Source: Alphaproteobacteria bacterium
GTDB lineage: Bacteria > Pseudomonadota > Alphaproteobacteria > Holosporales > Holosporaceae
Length of the DNA stretch: 27,467 nt
Assembly: GCA_016870135.1 (NCBI GenBank)
Contig: VGCF01000005.1
Location: forward strand, 1-27,467
Direction: 5' to 3'
Below are positions 7,556 to 16,122 of this stretch, in pieces. The translations under genes and the position numbers were made by a program. Within the stretch, counting starts at the first letter, position 1. Each line of letters opens with the position of its first letter. The notes under the pieces are model-generated. The model saw nothing but the letters and a program-made list of their open reading frames with translations. It did not search any database and was not told where the DNA came from.

Positions 7556-8104
7556 ATGGGTGCAAAAACAAATCGAATAGAGTCGCTGGTGGCGTGGATC
7601 ATTCTATTTCTTGTGGTATCTATTTTGGGTGGAGTGTATTACAAATATTATGGTCACAAACACAGGACCTCTACGTTTTATGCAGAATTCGACAGTATCA
7701 CGGGGCTGAATATTGGGGCTCCGGTTAAAATCAATGGTGTGGTGGTGGGAAAAGTGGTGGGATTCGATCTTGATCATAAAAAGAATTTTGTTGTTAATGT
7801 GGAATTTGCCGTGAACAAAGATGTTATGCTGCCCGAAGATACCCGGGCATCGGTGACCTCTGAAAGTTTGTTTGGATCCACCATATTGATGCTGCTGCCT
7901 GGTATGAGCGAGCGTTTGTTGTCTCATGGTGGAACGATTTTTGATACACAATCACCCCTGCACATTCATGAATTATTGCAAAAATTCTTGTTTAATGCCG
8001 CTGATTCAGAACGTGATGCGGGTCAAAACCGAGACCAAGATGGGGCTGAAAAATCAGAGACCGCCCGAAATGCCTCTAATGAAGATGAGGATTGCATGGT
8101 GTAA
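7556..8104 (+). CDS. mlaD: MlaD/MCE-domain lipid-transport protein
   Basis: The 182-residue protein has one N-terminal membrane anchor (about residues 11-29, LVAWIILFLVVSILGGVYY) and one MCE domain (about 39-118) with FYAEFDSITGLNIGAPVKI, GVVVGKVVGF and the LLPG turn (ILMLLPG). MlaD forms a hexameric periplasmic ring on the MlaFEDB transporter, which moves phospholipids between the membranes. The other subunits (mlaF, mlaE) are not next to it here. The tail from about 150 to the end is acidic and low in complexity, with DQDGAEKSETARN and NEDEDC. The ribosome binding site is weak (AGAGCG). gyrB follows 64 bases later. Confidence 0.88.
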   Translation: MGAKTNRIESLVAWIILFLVVSILGGVYYKYYGHKHRTSTFYAEFDSITGLNIGAPVKINGVVVGKVVGFDLDHKKNFVVNVEFAVNKDVMLPEDTRASVTSESLFGSTILMLLPGMSERLLSHGGTIFDTQSPLHIHELLQKFLFNAADSERDAGQNRDQDGAEKSETARNASNEDEDCMV

Positions 8105-8168
8105 ATCAAAGACATGGTGTAAAATGGGGGAGAGATAGTATAGATTTCATACCTAAAAGGAAGGCATT

Positions 8169-10565
8169 ATGTCGAGCGATGAAGAAATAGTGATGGGATC
8201 AGAAGCGCAAGATTATTCAGCAGATTCCATAAAAATTTTACGTGGACTGGATGCCGTTAGAAAACGTCCAGGTATGTATATTGGAGATACCGATGATGGG
8301 TCAGGTTTGCATCATATGGTATACGAGGTGGTGGATAACGCCATTGACGAATCGTTGGCTGGGTATTGTAACCAGGTCTCTATTTCTTTGAATTCCGATG
8401 GGTCGGTTACGGTTCGGGATAATGGTCGAGGCATTCCTGTGGATCTCCATGCGGAAGAAGGGGTTTCCGCCGCAGAGGTCATCATGACCCAGTTGCATGC
8501 GGGTGGAAAGTTTGATCAAAATTCTTATAAGGTGTCCGGTGGTTTGCATGGCGTGGGCGTTTCTGTGGTCAATGCCTTGTCCCAATGGTTGGTTTTGACC
8601 ATTTGGCGCAATGGTGGGTGTTATACCATGACTTTTGATCACGGGGTTTCGAGAGGCCCCCTAGAGCGTATTGGGGATTCAGATGGCGATCAGCGGGGAA
8701 CCGAAATTACCTTTTTACCCTCGTCTCAGACTTTTTCTCAAACAGAATTTGATTTTAAAGTGTTGGAGCATCGATTTAAAGAATTGGCTTTTTTAAATCC
8801 AAATATTGCCATAATCCTAGAAGACAAGCGGGAATTTCCTCCTAAAAAAGTGGTTTTGGATTACGAGGGAGGAGTCAGTGCCTTTGTGCGCTATTTAAAC
8901 CGCAACAAAACGGCGCTACATGAACCCATTCATATGCGTGGCGAGCGTGGATTGATCAGTATTGATATTGCTTTGGAGTGGACCGACAGTTATCACGAAG
9001 TGATGTTATGTTTTACAAATAATATTCCGCAAAAAGATGGGGGAACCCATTTGGCTGGATTTAGATCGGCGTTAACGCGGGTGGTTGGGCAATTGATGCA
9101 GTCGCAGAAAAAGGAAAAAGTGGGGTTGGTGGGCGAAGATAGTCGAGAAGGTTTGACGTGCGTTTTGTCTTTAAAAATGCCGGATCCAAAGTTTTCATCC
9201 CAAACAAAAGATAAATTGGTCTCATCAGAAGTGCGGACTGTTATTGAATCGGTGGTGGGGGATCAGCTAGAGCGCTGGTTCGAAGAGCACCCTGTGGAAA
9301 CCAAAAAAGTTTTGGCACGCATTATGGAGGCAGCGCTGGCCAGAGAAGCGGCGCGAAAAGCCAGAGAGTTAACGCGACGCAAAACAGCACTGGATATTGC
9401 TTGTTTGCCGGGGAAATTAGCCGATTGCTCAGAGCGCGACCCCAGCCTGTGCGAAGTCTATCTTGTCGAGGGGGAAAGTGCAGGGGGGTCGGCCAAAAAT
9501 GCCCGAAATCGTCGATTCCAAGCTATTTTACCCTTGCGCGGTAAGATTTTGAACGTAGAGCGTGCTCGATTTGATCGCATGTTGGGGTCATCAGAAATTG
9601 GAACGCTGATTACGGCTTTGGGAACCGGTATAGGCAATGATTTTAATCTGGAAAAGTTGCGCTATCACAAAGTGATTTTGATGACCGACGCCGATGTGGA
9701 TGGCAGTCACATTCGGACCCTGTTGTTAACGTTCTTTTTTCGACATATGCGAACGTTGATTGAGCAGGGCTATTTGTATATTGCGCAACCCCCTTTGTAC
9801 GGTGTCAGGCGCGGGAATAGCAAAATGTATTTAAAGGATGATCGGGCGTTGAATAACTTCCTGATCGAGGGGGGAGAAAAAGGACTTATTCTGGAAAATA
9901 GCGTAACAGGAGAACGGTGCTCTGGTCAAGATTTGGATCGCGTGGTCCGTCGCGCAGGCCAAGTGGATGCGGTGATTCAGCGCATGTACACTCATTACGG
10001 CATTAATCAAGTCCTGGCACAGAGGGCGTTAATGATGGGGCTTTTTCAGGAAAATATCAACGATTCCCTGGCCTGGGCCACACAGTTTGTAGAAAAAAAT
10101 ACGGCTCTGGGTTTTGGAAACTGGTCTTTTCAAATGATGGATGATGATCAAATCGTATTTTCGTACCAAAAAGACAAGGTCTGGAGCCAAGAACGTTTTC
10201 CCCATTCCGTATTGCAAACCTCGGAAGGGGTTCAGTTGGCCACCCATAAAGATTATTGCCGAGATTATTTTCCTTGCGTCTTTAAAGATCAGGTTTTTGA
10301 TGGTCCATTGGCACTGTGGTCCTATATTTTGCAACAGGGGCAAAAGGGTTTAAGCATTCAGCGTTACAAAGGTTTGGGGGAAATGCAGGCCGATGAGCTG
10401 TGGGAAACCACCTTGGATCCCGAAGCGCGCACATTACGACAAGTGACTATTCGACAAGCCGAAGAAGCCAGTGATTTGTTCTGTATTTTAATGGGGGATA
10501 TTGTGGCACCCCGAAAAGCCTTTATTCAAGACAATGCTATGGGCGTGATGAATTTGGATGTATAG
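8169..10565 (+). CDS. gyrB: DNA gyrase subunit B
   Basis: The 798-residue product is a full-length GyrB, the ATP-driven subunit that with GyrA introduces negative supercoils. Motifs in order: ADSIKILRGLDAVRKRPGMY, the ATP-site helix YEVVDNAIDE (catalytic Glu53), GRGIPVD, GGLHGVGVSVVNALS, the TOPRIM motifs VEGESAGGSAK and LMTDADVDGSHIRTLLLTFF, and the C-terminal RYKGLGEMQADELWETTLDP. Gyrase-type QAILPLRGKILNVERA favours GyrB over ParE. An unusually good AAAAGGAAGG lies just before the ATG. The gene stands apart from dnaA, dnaN and recF. A hairpin 200 bases downstream separates it from the convergent gene. Confidence 0.97.
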   Translation: MSSDEEIVMGSEAQDYSADSIKILRGLDAVRKRPGMYIGDTDDGSGLHHMVYEVVDNAIDESLAGYCNQVSISLNSDGSVTVRDNGRGIPVDLHAEEGVSAAEVIMTQLHAGGKFDQNSYKVSGGLHGVGVSVVNALSQWLVLTIWRNGGCYTMTFDHGVSRGPLERIGDSDGDQRGTEITFLPSSQTFSQTEFDFKVLEHRFKELAFLNPNIAIILEDKREFPPKKVVLDYEGGVSAFVRYLNRNKTALHEPIHMRGERGLISIDIALEWTDSYHEVMLCFTNNIPQKDGGTHLAGFRSALTRVVGQLMQSQKKEKVGLVGEDSREGLTCVLSLKMPDPKFSSQTKDKLVSSEVRTVIESVVGDQLERWFEEHPVETKKVLARIMEAALAREAARKARELTRRKTALDIACLPGKLADCSERDPSLCEVYLVEGESAGGSAKNARNRRFQAILPLRGKILNVERARFDRMLGSSEIGTLITALGTGIGNDFNLEKLRYHKVILMTDADVDGSHIRTLLLTFFFRHMRTLIEQGYLYIAQPPLYGVRRGNSKMYLKDDRALNNFLIEGGEKGLILENSVTGERCSGQDLDRVVRRAGQVDAVIQRMYTHYGINQVLAQRALMMGLFQENINDSLAWATQFVEKNTALGFGNWSFQMMDDDQIVFSYQKDKVWSQERFPHSVLQTSEGVQLATHKDYCRDYFPCVFKDQVFDGPLALWSYILQQGQKGLSIQRYKGLGEMQADELWETTLDPEARTLRQVTIRQAEEASDLFCILMGDIVAPRKAFIQDNAMGVMNLDV

Positions 10566-10876
10566 AAGGGGGTGGTAATGGCCTGTCATCTTGGGGCGGG
10601 GAGGCAGTGTGTGCGATGGGGGACAAACGTGCTGACCTCCCTCTGTATCACAGGTAATCGGTATGCCGGCCCAGCCTGGTGAGGGTTTTTATCCCAAAAC
10701 TTACCCAGTGTCATTGCCTACATTTTACGCCCCCCTTTATCCAGTATGTCAGGAAATAAAGAGGTAACGCATCAGAATACTCTGAGGCATTACCTCGCAC
10801 CCCTTTTCCCCACAAATCACGTTCTGGGGTAAGAGAGTTGTCTTGCGCAAGATCTGTTGGAGGGGTATTCAATGGG
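10566..10876. other. 311-base convergent intergenic region
   Basis: No gene was found between gyrB and the oppositely oriented secreted-protein gene. The only clear element is the long hairpin at 10761-10796. The first 100 bases are G-rich and carry no recognisable signal. Confidence 0.5.
10761..10796. terminator. Probable bidirectional terminator hairpin
   Basis: GAGGTAACGCATCAGA (10761-10776) pairs with TCTGAGGCATTACCTC (10781-10796) around the tetraloop ATAC, with 14 of 16 positions paired. The plus side is followed by CCCCTTTTCCCC and the minus side by TTTATTTCC, so U tracts are poor. Its place between two converging genes suggests termination from both sides. Confidence 0.55.
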
Positions 10877-12406
10877 TTACCCTGTCACAAGATCGTGGCG
10901 GATACGGGATCGTTTAACAGCCAATTCAGCATATTGATCGGTTTTTTTCAAGGCCCTAGAGGCGCGTTTGTTTTTATTGATTGTGTTATAACTGATTTTT
11001 TCCATATCAAGGACCACACGACGGACTCTGGAAAGGCTGTTGGTAATGGCTTTTTTCGCCCTTTTACCTGAAAGATAAAATAATCTGGACGATGTGGATC
11101 GTCTTGGCTTTTCCGGGTCTTCGCCCAAAGTCTTATAAGTCACTCTTAGATTCGGGTGTTGTGATGAGTCCTCTGATGAAACGCGAGAAACCCGCTTTTT
11201 TTGGCCCGTCAAATGCAACAATTCCACCAAAGAATCGTATAAAGAGGTGCATTGTTTCTTTATGAGATCAAAAACGGTGTACTGGGGTGTTGGCTTTGTG
11301 TTGGCAGGTGTTTTTTTGTTAGAGGGTGCTTTTTTCGCCGCCTCTTCTTCTGATGTTTTAAGAAGAGGTTTTTGGCTGCTTGCCGTCATTTCATTGAAAC
11401 GATGAATGAATTTGGAAAACATTTGCGGAAAATCCTTCGAAAACGATGTGGCAATAGAATTTGAAATGTTGGTTATAAAAAAATCTATGTCAAACAATGT
11501 GTCCGGAACTTTTGCTGTAATAGGTTTTGATTTTTCGTGGTATTTAAACGGATTTACTGTATGATGATTGTTTGTTGTCGAGTAATAATGATTGTGGGTT
11601 GTGACGGGCTTGTTTCCAACAGATTGGTCTGGGCTGGAAACCAAGGTATGGCTTGCAGAGGGGATGGCTTTGGTCAAATGTTCTTCTGTTGTCTGAGTTT
11701 CTTTTGTAGATAATGGGTGGGCAGGACGGTCTGCAGAGTGTTCAATCTGATTGTTGTGGGTTTTGACAAGGATGTTATCGTCTTTTCGGTCATGGTTTTC
11801 GTTTTTTAAATTCTCGACCATTTGCCTGCCGTTTGACTCAGTGCGGCCAGTGTTGGCGGAACCGGTGGTGCGTATTGAATCGTGGCTTGAATTTGTACGG
11901 ATGGTTGTGCTCTTTGTTTCTGCCGGTGGCTCCTTATCCATCTGGGTCTCTTGATTCTGCGTTTTTGCTTTGCGCTCAGCGCCCATTGCTGTGGTTTCTT
12001 GTGAAACTTGAACGCCTAGGTCTCTTTTTTCAGCGGGTTGATCCGTTTGAGTGTCTTGATTGGTGTGTTCAGGCCTCATTTTATATTTGGGCAGAGTAAT
12101 GGATGGTGAATCACATACAGATATAGACTCAACGCTCTCCATATCCATTAGGTTTTTCACCAATGTTATCCTGGATGCTTTAACTTCCAAATCAAGGCTT
12201 TTTAACTTTTGTCTAGACTTTTGATCACTGGATCTGGAACGTTGAGATAGAGCGGAGCTGTTGTCTAGGAGTGAAAAACTATTGGTCTGTTTAGAACCCT
12301 CGTAAGTAGCCAATGGATTCTTTCTATAGTTGTTTGATGTCGCCTTATTTTCCATTGCGGTAAATATATACAGTATTAATGCAATTAAAATATATTTTTT
12401 ATTCAT
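10877..12406 (-). CDS. Secreted low-complexity protein of unknown family (candidate effector)
   Basis: I do not recognise this 509-residue protein. It begins with a signal-peptide-like segment MNKKYILIALILYIFTAMEN: two lysines, then a hydrophobic core, with cleavage plausible after TA (17). Residues 20-300 are polar, rich in Ser, Thr, Asn, Gln and Lys, and probably disordered. This part holds spaced Gln-centred motifs: NQDTQTDQ (116-123), LGVQVSQ (130-136), NQETQMDK (151-158) and TKETQTTE (234-241). Around 301-340 and 376-400 are more hydrophobic, helix-like segments (TLFDIDFFITNISNSIATSF and VFDLIKKQC..LYDSLVELLHL). The C-terminal 110 residues are strongly basic (KKRVSRVS, GKRAKKAITNSLSRVRR, NKNKRASRALKK). 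There is no repeat family, transmembrane bundle or catalytic motif. Secretion to a host is inference. Confidence 0.6.
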   Translation of the reverse strand: MNKKYILIALILYIFTAMENKATSNNYRKNPLATYEGSKQTNSFSLLDNSSALSQRSRSSDQKSRQKLKSLDLEVKASRITLVKNLMDMESVESISVCDSPSITLPKYKMRPEHTNQDTQTDQPAEKRDLGVQVSQETTAMGAERKAKTQNQETQMDKEPPAETKSTTIRTNSSHDSIRTTGSANTGRTESNGRQMVENLKNENHDRKDDNILVKTHNNQIEHSADRPAHPLSTKETQTTEEHLTKAIPSASHTLVSSPDQSVGNKPVTTHNHYYSTTNNHHTVNPFKYHEKSKPITAKVPDTLFDIDFFITNISNSIATSFSKDFPQMFSKFIHRFNEMTASSQKPLLKTSEEEAAKKAPSNKKTPANTKPTPQYTVFDLIKKQCTSLYDSLVELLHLTGQKKRVSRVSSEDSSQHPNLRVTYKTLGEDPEKPRRSTSSRLFYLSGKRAKKAITNSLSRVRRVVLDMEKISYNTINKNKRASRALKKTDQYAELAVKRSRIRHDLVTG

Positions 12407-12665
12407 TTTAAAAACTATTTTAATGTGTTCATAATGTAATGTTAGCTAAAATTAATTAATTTTTTGTTAAAAAAATACTTTTGTTAACTTTTTGTACTGT
12501 TCTTTTGAGTAAAATCTTCGCTTTTTGTTTTTCCTTTTTTAAATCAAAGGCGAGCGGGGCTGGCAACGGGTTGGCACTCCCCTTGGAATTTTTCAGTTTG
12601 ACATGGTGCCAATAACGCTCTAGAATAGAAAAACATGGGAAACGATATAGAACACAAAGCATTGT
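12407..12665. other. Divergent intergenic region before rpsD
   Basis: The 259 bases separate the minus-strand secreted-protein gene from rpsD. They include a 16-base perfect palindrome AAAATTAATTAATTTT (12448-12463), which could act as a regulatory site for either gene, and the rpsD promoter at 12598-12626. Confidence 0.45.
12598..12626 (+). promoter_or_regulatory. Consensus sigma-70 promoter of rpsD
   Basis: TTGACA (12598-12603), a 17-base spacer and TAGAAT (12621-12626) are an almost perfect promoter. The spacer ends AACGCTC, similar to the ACGCGG before the rpmB and rpsC -10 boxes. The leader to the rpsD ATG would be about 33 bases, with no Shine-Dalgarno sequence. Confidence 0.8.
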
Positions 12666-13283
12666 ATGACAAAACGAACTCAGTCCAAGCACAAAATTGA
12701 ACGGCGGTATGGTGTGGCACTTTGGGGCCAGTCCAGTAGTCCGGTTCATGTCAGAAGCTATCCTCCTGGCCAGCACGGCTCAAAGGGTGCTCGAAAATTA
12801 ACCGATTATGGTCAACAGTTGGCCGCTAAGCAAAAATTAAAAGGCTATTATGGAAATATTGTGGAAAAGCAATTCCGAAATATTTACAAAGAAGCTGTTC
12901 GCTTGCGCGGAGACACCAGCGAAAAGTTAGTTGGGTTGTTGGAATCACGATTGGATGCGATGGTTTACCGTTTAAAATGGTCACCCACGGTGTTTAACGC
13001 CCGTCAATTGGTTGGACACAAGCATGTTTTGGTTAATGGTCGTTGTGTAAACATTCCATCATACCGATTAAAACAGGGTGATGTGGTTACTTTGCGCGAA
13101 TCCATGCGTCAAAACAGCATCGTTGTTCAGGCTATGGCGTCCCTAGAGCGCGACATCCCAGAGTATATAGAATACAAGTCAGGCGATTGGTCCGGTACAT
13201 TCAGTTATGTTCCAGAATTGGAAAAGATCCCTTATCCAATTAATATGGATGTTGGATCTATTGTCGAGTTTTACTCACGATAA
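12666..13283 (+). CDS. rpsD: 30S ribosomal protein S4
   Basis: The 205-residue protein is a typical S4, a primary binder of 16S rRNA that nucleates small-subunit assembly. Visible motifs are RSYPPGQHGSKGARKLTDYG, QLAAKQKLKGYYG, the S4 RNA-binding domain RLDAMVYRLKWSPTVFNARQ then LVGHKHVLVNGRCVNIPSYR, and the C-terminal IPYPINMDVGSIVEFYSR. The N-terminus lacks the zinc-binding cysteines of the C+ form. It is monocistronic here, with its own strong promoter and terminator, as in many alphaproteobacteria. Confidence 0.97.
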   Translation: MTKRTQSKHKIERRYGVALWGQSSSPVHVRSYPPGQHGSKGARKLTDYGQQLAAKQKLKGYYGNIVEKQFRNIYKEAVRLRGDTSEKLVGLLESRLDAMVYRLKWSPTVFNARQLVGHKHVLVNGRCVNIPSYRLKQGDVVTLRESMRQNSIVVQAMASLERDIPEYIEYKSGDWSGTFSYVPELEKIPYPINMDVGSIVEFYSR

Positions 13284-13622
13284 TTGGGTTTGTGTTGATT
13301 CTTGACTATCACATCTGATCAAGCGATTTGACTGTTTTGAAAAAAAATGTTGAGGCTTTTTTTAGAAAAATTGCTTTAAAAGTCAAAAAGACTTGCTGTT
13401 TTTTGCGGCAGGTCTTGTTTTATATACGACTGCTCTCTGGTGTACGGCGGGACGAGTGAGTATATCAATGTGGGTTATGCAGATCCATTTTTGTAGTCAA
13501 GAATTGGTCCATAAGTCATCGCGTCACGTGTGAACGGCCATCAATTCCATCACGCGTAAATGGCAAGGTTTCATTTTTGGTCAATTTTTGATAAAATTCA
13601 AAAAAAGACAGTCTTTGGTGCG
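13284..13622. other. Intergenic region between rpsD and accB
   Basis: This stretch holds the rpsD terminator (13388-13422). Beyond that, a near-repeat is visible: TCACGTGTGAACGGCCATCA and TCACGCGTAAATGGCAAGG around 13522-13566. The accB frame is open from an ATG at 13560, but the later ATG at 13623 is preferred, so the A+T-rich bases before it are treated as leader. Confidence 0.4.
13388..13422 (+). terminator. Rho-independent terminator of rpsD
   Basis: AAGACTTGCTG (13388-13398) pairs with CGGCAGGTCTT (13406-13416), allowing G-U pairs, around the loop TTTTTTG, and is followed by GTTTTATAT. It lies 105 bases after the rpsD stop. Confidence 0.75.
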
Positions 13623-14207
13623 ATGACAGAAAATAATTCACATTTGGACACCCCAAAACAGTTAGAAAAAGAATCAGAAAAGGTAAAAGACAGGGAAAAA
13701 AAGGATTGGCCTGAAACAGGATCTGATCATTTAACACCATTACAGATGGTGCGCTCTATTGCAGAGCTGTTAGAGAAATCGTCCTTAACGGAAATAGAAT
13801 ATCGTTCAGGTGATTTCAGAGTGCGCGCAGTTAAGGCCCCCGAATCTGTTGGCCGGGTTTCGCATTTGATGGAAAAATCTCTGGATTTGCAGACCGTTTT
13901 CGTCCCGACAGAACAAAGCCCATCCAGGAGCACCTCTGTTACGCCTCTAGCGGAACAGCAGCAGATTTTATCCCACCATGTGGTCAAGTCGCCAATGGTC
14001 GGAACGGCCTATTTGTCTCCGAAACCAGGAGACCCCCCTTTTATATCCGTTGACTCTGTTGTTCAAGAAGGGCAAACCGTTTTAATCATAGAAGCGATGA
14101 AAACCATGAATACCATCAAGGCCCAGAAATCTGGCAGAGTGAGGGCAATTTTGGTGAATAACGGAGATCCTGTGGAATTTGGTCAGGCCCTAGTCCATAT
14201 CGATTAA
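13623..14207 (+). CDS. accB: Biotin carboxyl carrier protein of acetyl-CoA carboxylase
   Basis: AccB carries the biotin that AccC carboxylates and AccDA uses to make malonyl-CoA, the first step of fatty acid synthesis. The C-terminal biotinyl domain is complete: VKSPMVGTAYLSPKPGDPPF, then EGQTVLIIEAMKTMN with the biotinylated Lys160, and VNNGDPVEFGQALVHID. The 13-residue thumb insertion (YLSPKPGDPPF) marks the acetyl-CoA carboxylase type. A short conserved N-terminal helix (IAELLEKSSLTEIEYRSGDFRVRA) is followed by a flexible linker. The start is uncertain: an ATG 63 bases upstream keeps the frame open and neither has a clear ribosome binding site. accC, the usual next gene, is missing. Confidence 0.93.
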   Translation: MTENNSHLDTPKQLEKESEKVKDREKKDWPETGSDHLTPLQMVRSIAELLEKSSLTEIEYRSGDFRVRAVKAPESVGRVSHLMEKSLDLQTVFVPTEQSPSRSTSVTPLAEQQQILSHHVVKSPMVGTAYLSPKPGDPPFISVDSVVQEGQTVLIIEAMKTMNTIKAQKSGRVRAILVNNGDPVEFGQALVHID

Positions 14208-14233
14208 AAAAGACCCAGAAATCTGGCAGAGTG
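14122..14233. repeat. Direct repeat copying a piece of accB behind its stop
   Basis: CCCAGAAATCTGGCAGAGTG occurs inside accB (14122-14141) and again exactly at 14214-14233, just after the accB stop, a period of 92. Further on, two degenerate copies of a CCTGCAGC..AT.CTG..AACCA unit lie between about 14238 and 14301, so the whole stretch looks built from slipped copies. Confidence 0.75.
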
Positions 14234-14400
14234 CGTGCCTGCAGCCATCCTGCTAAACCAATCGATCCATTCCTGCAGCTATACTGTTGAACCAGACTGA
14301 CAAAGCCATGATGGGGTTGCACCCCTTTGTGCATGCCGTAAGGGAGCTATCAGATCACACTGTGGCTAGTCATTTCAGGCAGAACAACACAGGTTACGTC

Positions 14401-15429
14401 TTACAATGGGTTTGTTCTTGCTGCAAGGGAAATCCAGGAAATATTCCGCCCATGACTGTTGGGGCTGTTTTCCCCAGATCCCTCTGCCCAGCAGGTCACG
14501 GATTCGTTGCCCAAGGATTCGCCCAAGGTTTCACCCAAGGGAGGCATCATTGCGTTTTTTACAGAGGTGTTTTCAGTGATTTTCTGGTGCTCAGATTTAC
14601 ACCCAGATTGTTCTGACCATTTGTCAAAACCGGTTCTGTTGTCTCTGTTCGCCTGTTTTTGATGGTGTGTGGCTCGACGATGGCTGAAAAAGTCTGTTCG
14701 TGAAAAGGTATCAATGTGGATGTCCGTAATGTTCGAAACCAGAGATTCTAGTCGTTTGTGAATATACAGCGGCAGATCAAAAAAGACACAGTCGCCCACT
14801 GTACGCACCATGGTGGAAATATTCCAGGCAGAGGCATCTTGGACCGTTTGTACAAAATCAGGGGAAACCTGGTAAGATGCTGACCGAATCATGGGACCAA
14901 TAGTGGCCTGCAGGTTGGATATTGTAGCCCCCATGGCGTACATTTGACGCACGGTTTCCTCTATGATCCCAGAAACAGCCCCACGCCAGCCTGCGTGAAT
15001 GGCGGCAATCACCTTTGCCACCCCATCATAAATCAAAATAGGCGCACAATCGGCCGTGATGATTCCGATAAAGGCATCGGGATCGTTGGTAATTAGGGCA
15101 TCGGCAGGCTGCATAATGCTTTGTTGGTCTCTAGGCAAAACCAGAACGCGATTGGTGTGTTTTTGGTTGCTCAGCCAGGCCGTGCCGGTGAAATGTAATG
15201 CGGCCAGAGAGGCGCGCGCTACCGTCTTAATCAGCGCACAGCGGTTCTGCTGATCGGAATGGATGCTGTGGGGTGAATCAGAATGGACAGGGAGGCAGGA
15301 TGCTTGTAACGCGGCGTGCTGTAATGGGCCGATGCCACCATAAAGACCAAAAAATCCGTGCCGTATGGGCCATAGATCGTTTTGAACAAAAAGGGGGTCA
15401 GCTTTTGGCTTGGAAAATCGTGCGTTCAT
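14401..15429 (-). CDS. pgeF: PgeF/YfiH-family multicopper-like enzyme with internal insertion
   Basis: Proteins of this family (laccase-like fold, DUF152) act as purine nucleoside phosphorylase or as editors of peptidoglycan precursors. The zinc/copper ligands are present: His91 in QKHTN, Cys128 in ITADCAP and His145 in IHAGWRGA. Also visible are IGPMIRSASYQV, FDLPLYIHKRL and FFSHRR (247-252). Normally the FFSYRR motif is followed within about 15 residues by GRQxAxIxL and the end. Here some 70 low-complexity residues (256-326, with LGETLGESLGNES) intervene before GRNISWISLA. The protein is therefore 342 residues rather than about 250-270. It lies 41 bases behind trxA on the same strand and is probably co-transcribed with it. 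Confidence 0.85.
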   Translation of the reverse strand: MNARFSKPKADPLFVQNDLWPIRHGFFGLYGGIGPLQHAALQASCLPVHSDSPHSIHSDQQNRCALIKTVARASLAALHFTGTAWLSNQKHTNRVLVLPRDQQSIMQPADALITNDPDAFIGIITADCAPILIYDGVAKVIAAIHAGWRGAVSGIIEETVRQMYAMGATISNLQATIGPMIRSASYQVSPDFVQTVQDASAWNISTMVRTVGDCVFFDLPLYIHKRLESLVSNITDIHIDTFSRTDFFSHRRATHHQKQANRDNRTGFDKWSEQSGCKSEHQKITENTSVKNAMMPPLGETLGESLGNESVTCWAEGSGENSPNSHGRNISWISLAARTNPL

Positions 15430-15470
15430 TCAGCGCCTCTTTTCTGTTTTTCGCTTCCCCCAGACTTTGT

Positions 15471-15812
15471 TTACAATGATGGATGTTGTGCCGATGGCTG
15501 ATGGCGAGCAATCCAATCTTTTAACTGCGTCAAGCTCTGAGCGCCCACTTGGGAAGCCACCTGTTGGCCATTGACAAAGATTTTAAGGCAAGGAATAGAG
15601 ATGATTTGCTGACCGGATGCCAAATCTGGTGCATCGTCAATATTAACCTTGACCACAGATACGGAGAAGGATTGATCGTTGGCCAATTGGTCCAGAATGG
15701 GGTTCATGACTTTGCACGGACCGCACCAGGGGGCCCAAAAATCCACTAATGTAATGGCATTTTTCGCCAAATGAGCCGCTAATTCAGCAGACGATGTCAA
15801 GGAAACGATCAT
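15471..15812 (-). CDS. trxA: Thioredoxin
   Basis: The 113-residue protein is a classical cytoplasmic thioredoxin that reduces protein disulfides. It has the active site WAPWCGPCK (Cys30 and Cys33), the buried Asp24 in LVDFW, the VNIDD turn and the cis-proline Pro74 in SIPCLKIF. The residue after the cis-proline is Cys75 where threonine is usual, giving a third cysteine close to the active site. No signal peptide is present. pgeF follows downstream on the same strand. No Shine-Dalgarno sequence precedes the ATG. Confidence 0.96.
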   Translation of the reverse strand: MIVSLTSSAELAAHLAKNAITLVDFWAPWCGPCKVMNPILDQLANDQSFSVSVVKVNIDDAPDLASGQQIISIPCLKIFVNGQQVASQVGAQSLTQLKDWIARHQPSAQHPSL

Positions 15813-16122
15813 GGTTTTTACTCTGATATTTTGATCTATGGTACTGGATTTTTATCTCATAATCCATAGGGGGCGGATCATCTAAAAAGAGAGACAAAAA
15901 TGATCAAACGTGTGCATGGTACGGCAAAGGTGCCCAGGTTTTTAAAAAGGTTGAAAGAGGAAACAAAAAACCAGATTGGGGGTGAAGGGATTGCAGATCA
16001 GGGCAGCAGGATGCGGGGTATGATGGCCCTCTATTATGATTCTGTGCGAAACAACCTATTGACCGTGCATCCAGCCTTGTGTTTTGGTATAATACACATT
16101 TAATTCAAAAATATGGCGTGGT
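15813..16122. other. 310-base divergent region between trxA and gdh
   Basis: No recognised gene. A 67-codon open frame (15900-16103) starts with an ATG after AGAGAG, but its product is basic, short and unlike any family I know, including the missing N-terminal half of the dehydrogenase. CTATGG and CCATAG form a loose inverted repeat around 15836-15869 in front of trxA. Confidence 0.4.

Noticed and set aside
15900..16103. A 67-codon open frame between trxA and the glutamate dehydrogenase
   Set aside because: It has a usable AGAGAG before its ATG, but the product is unlike any known protein and does not match the missing N-terminal half of the dehydrogenase.
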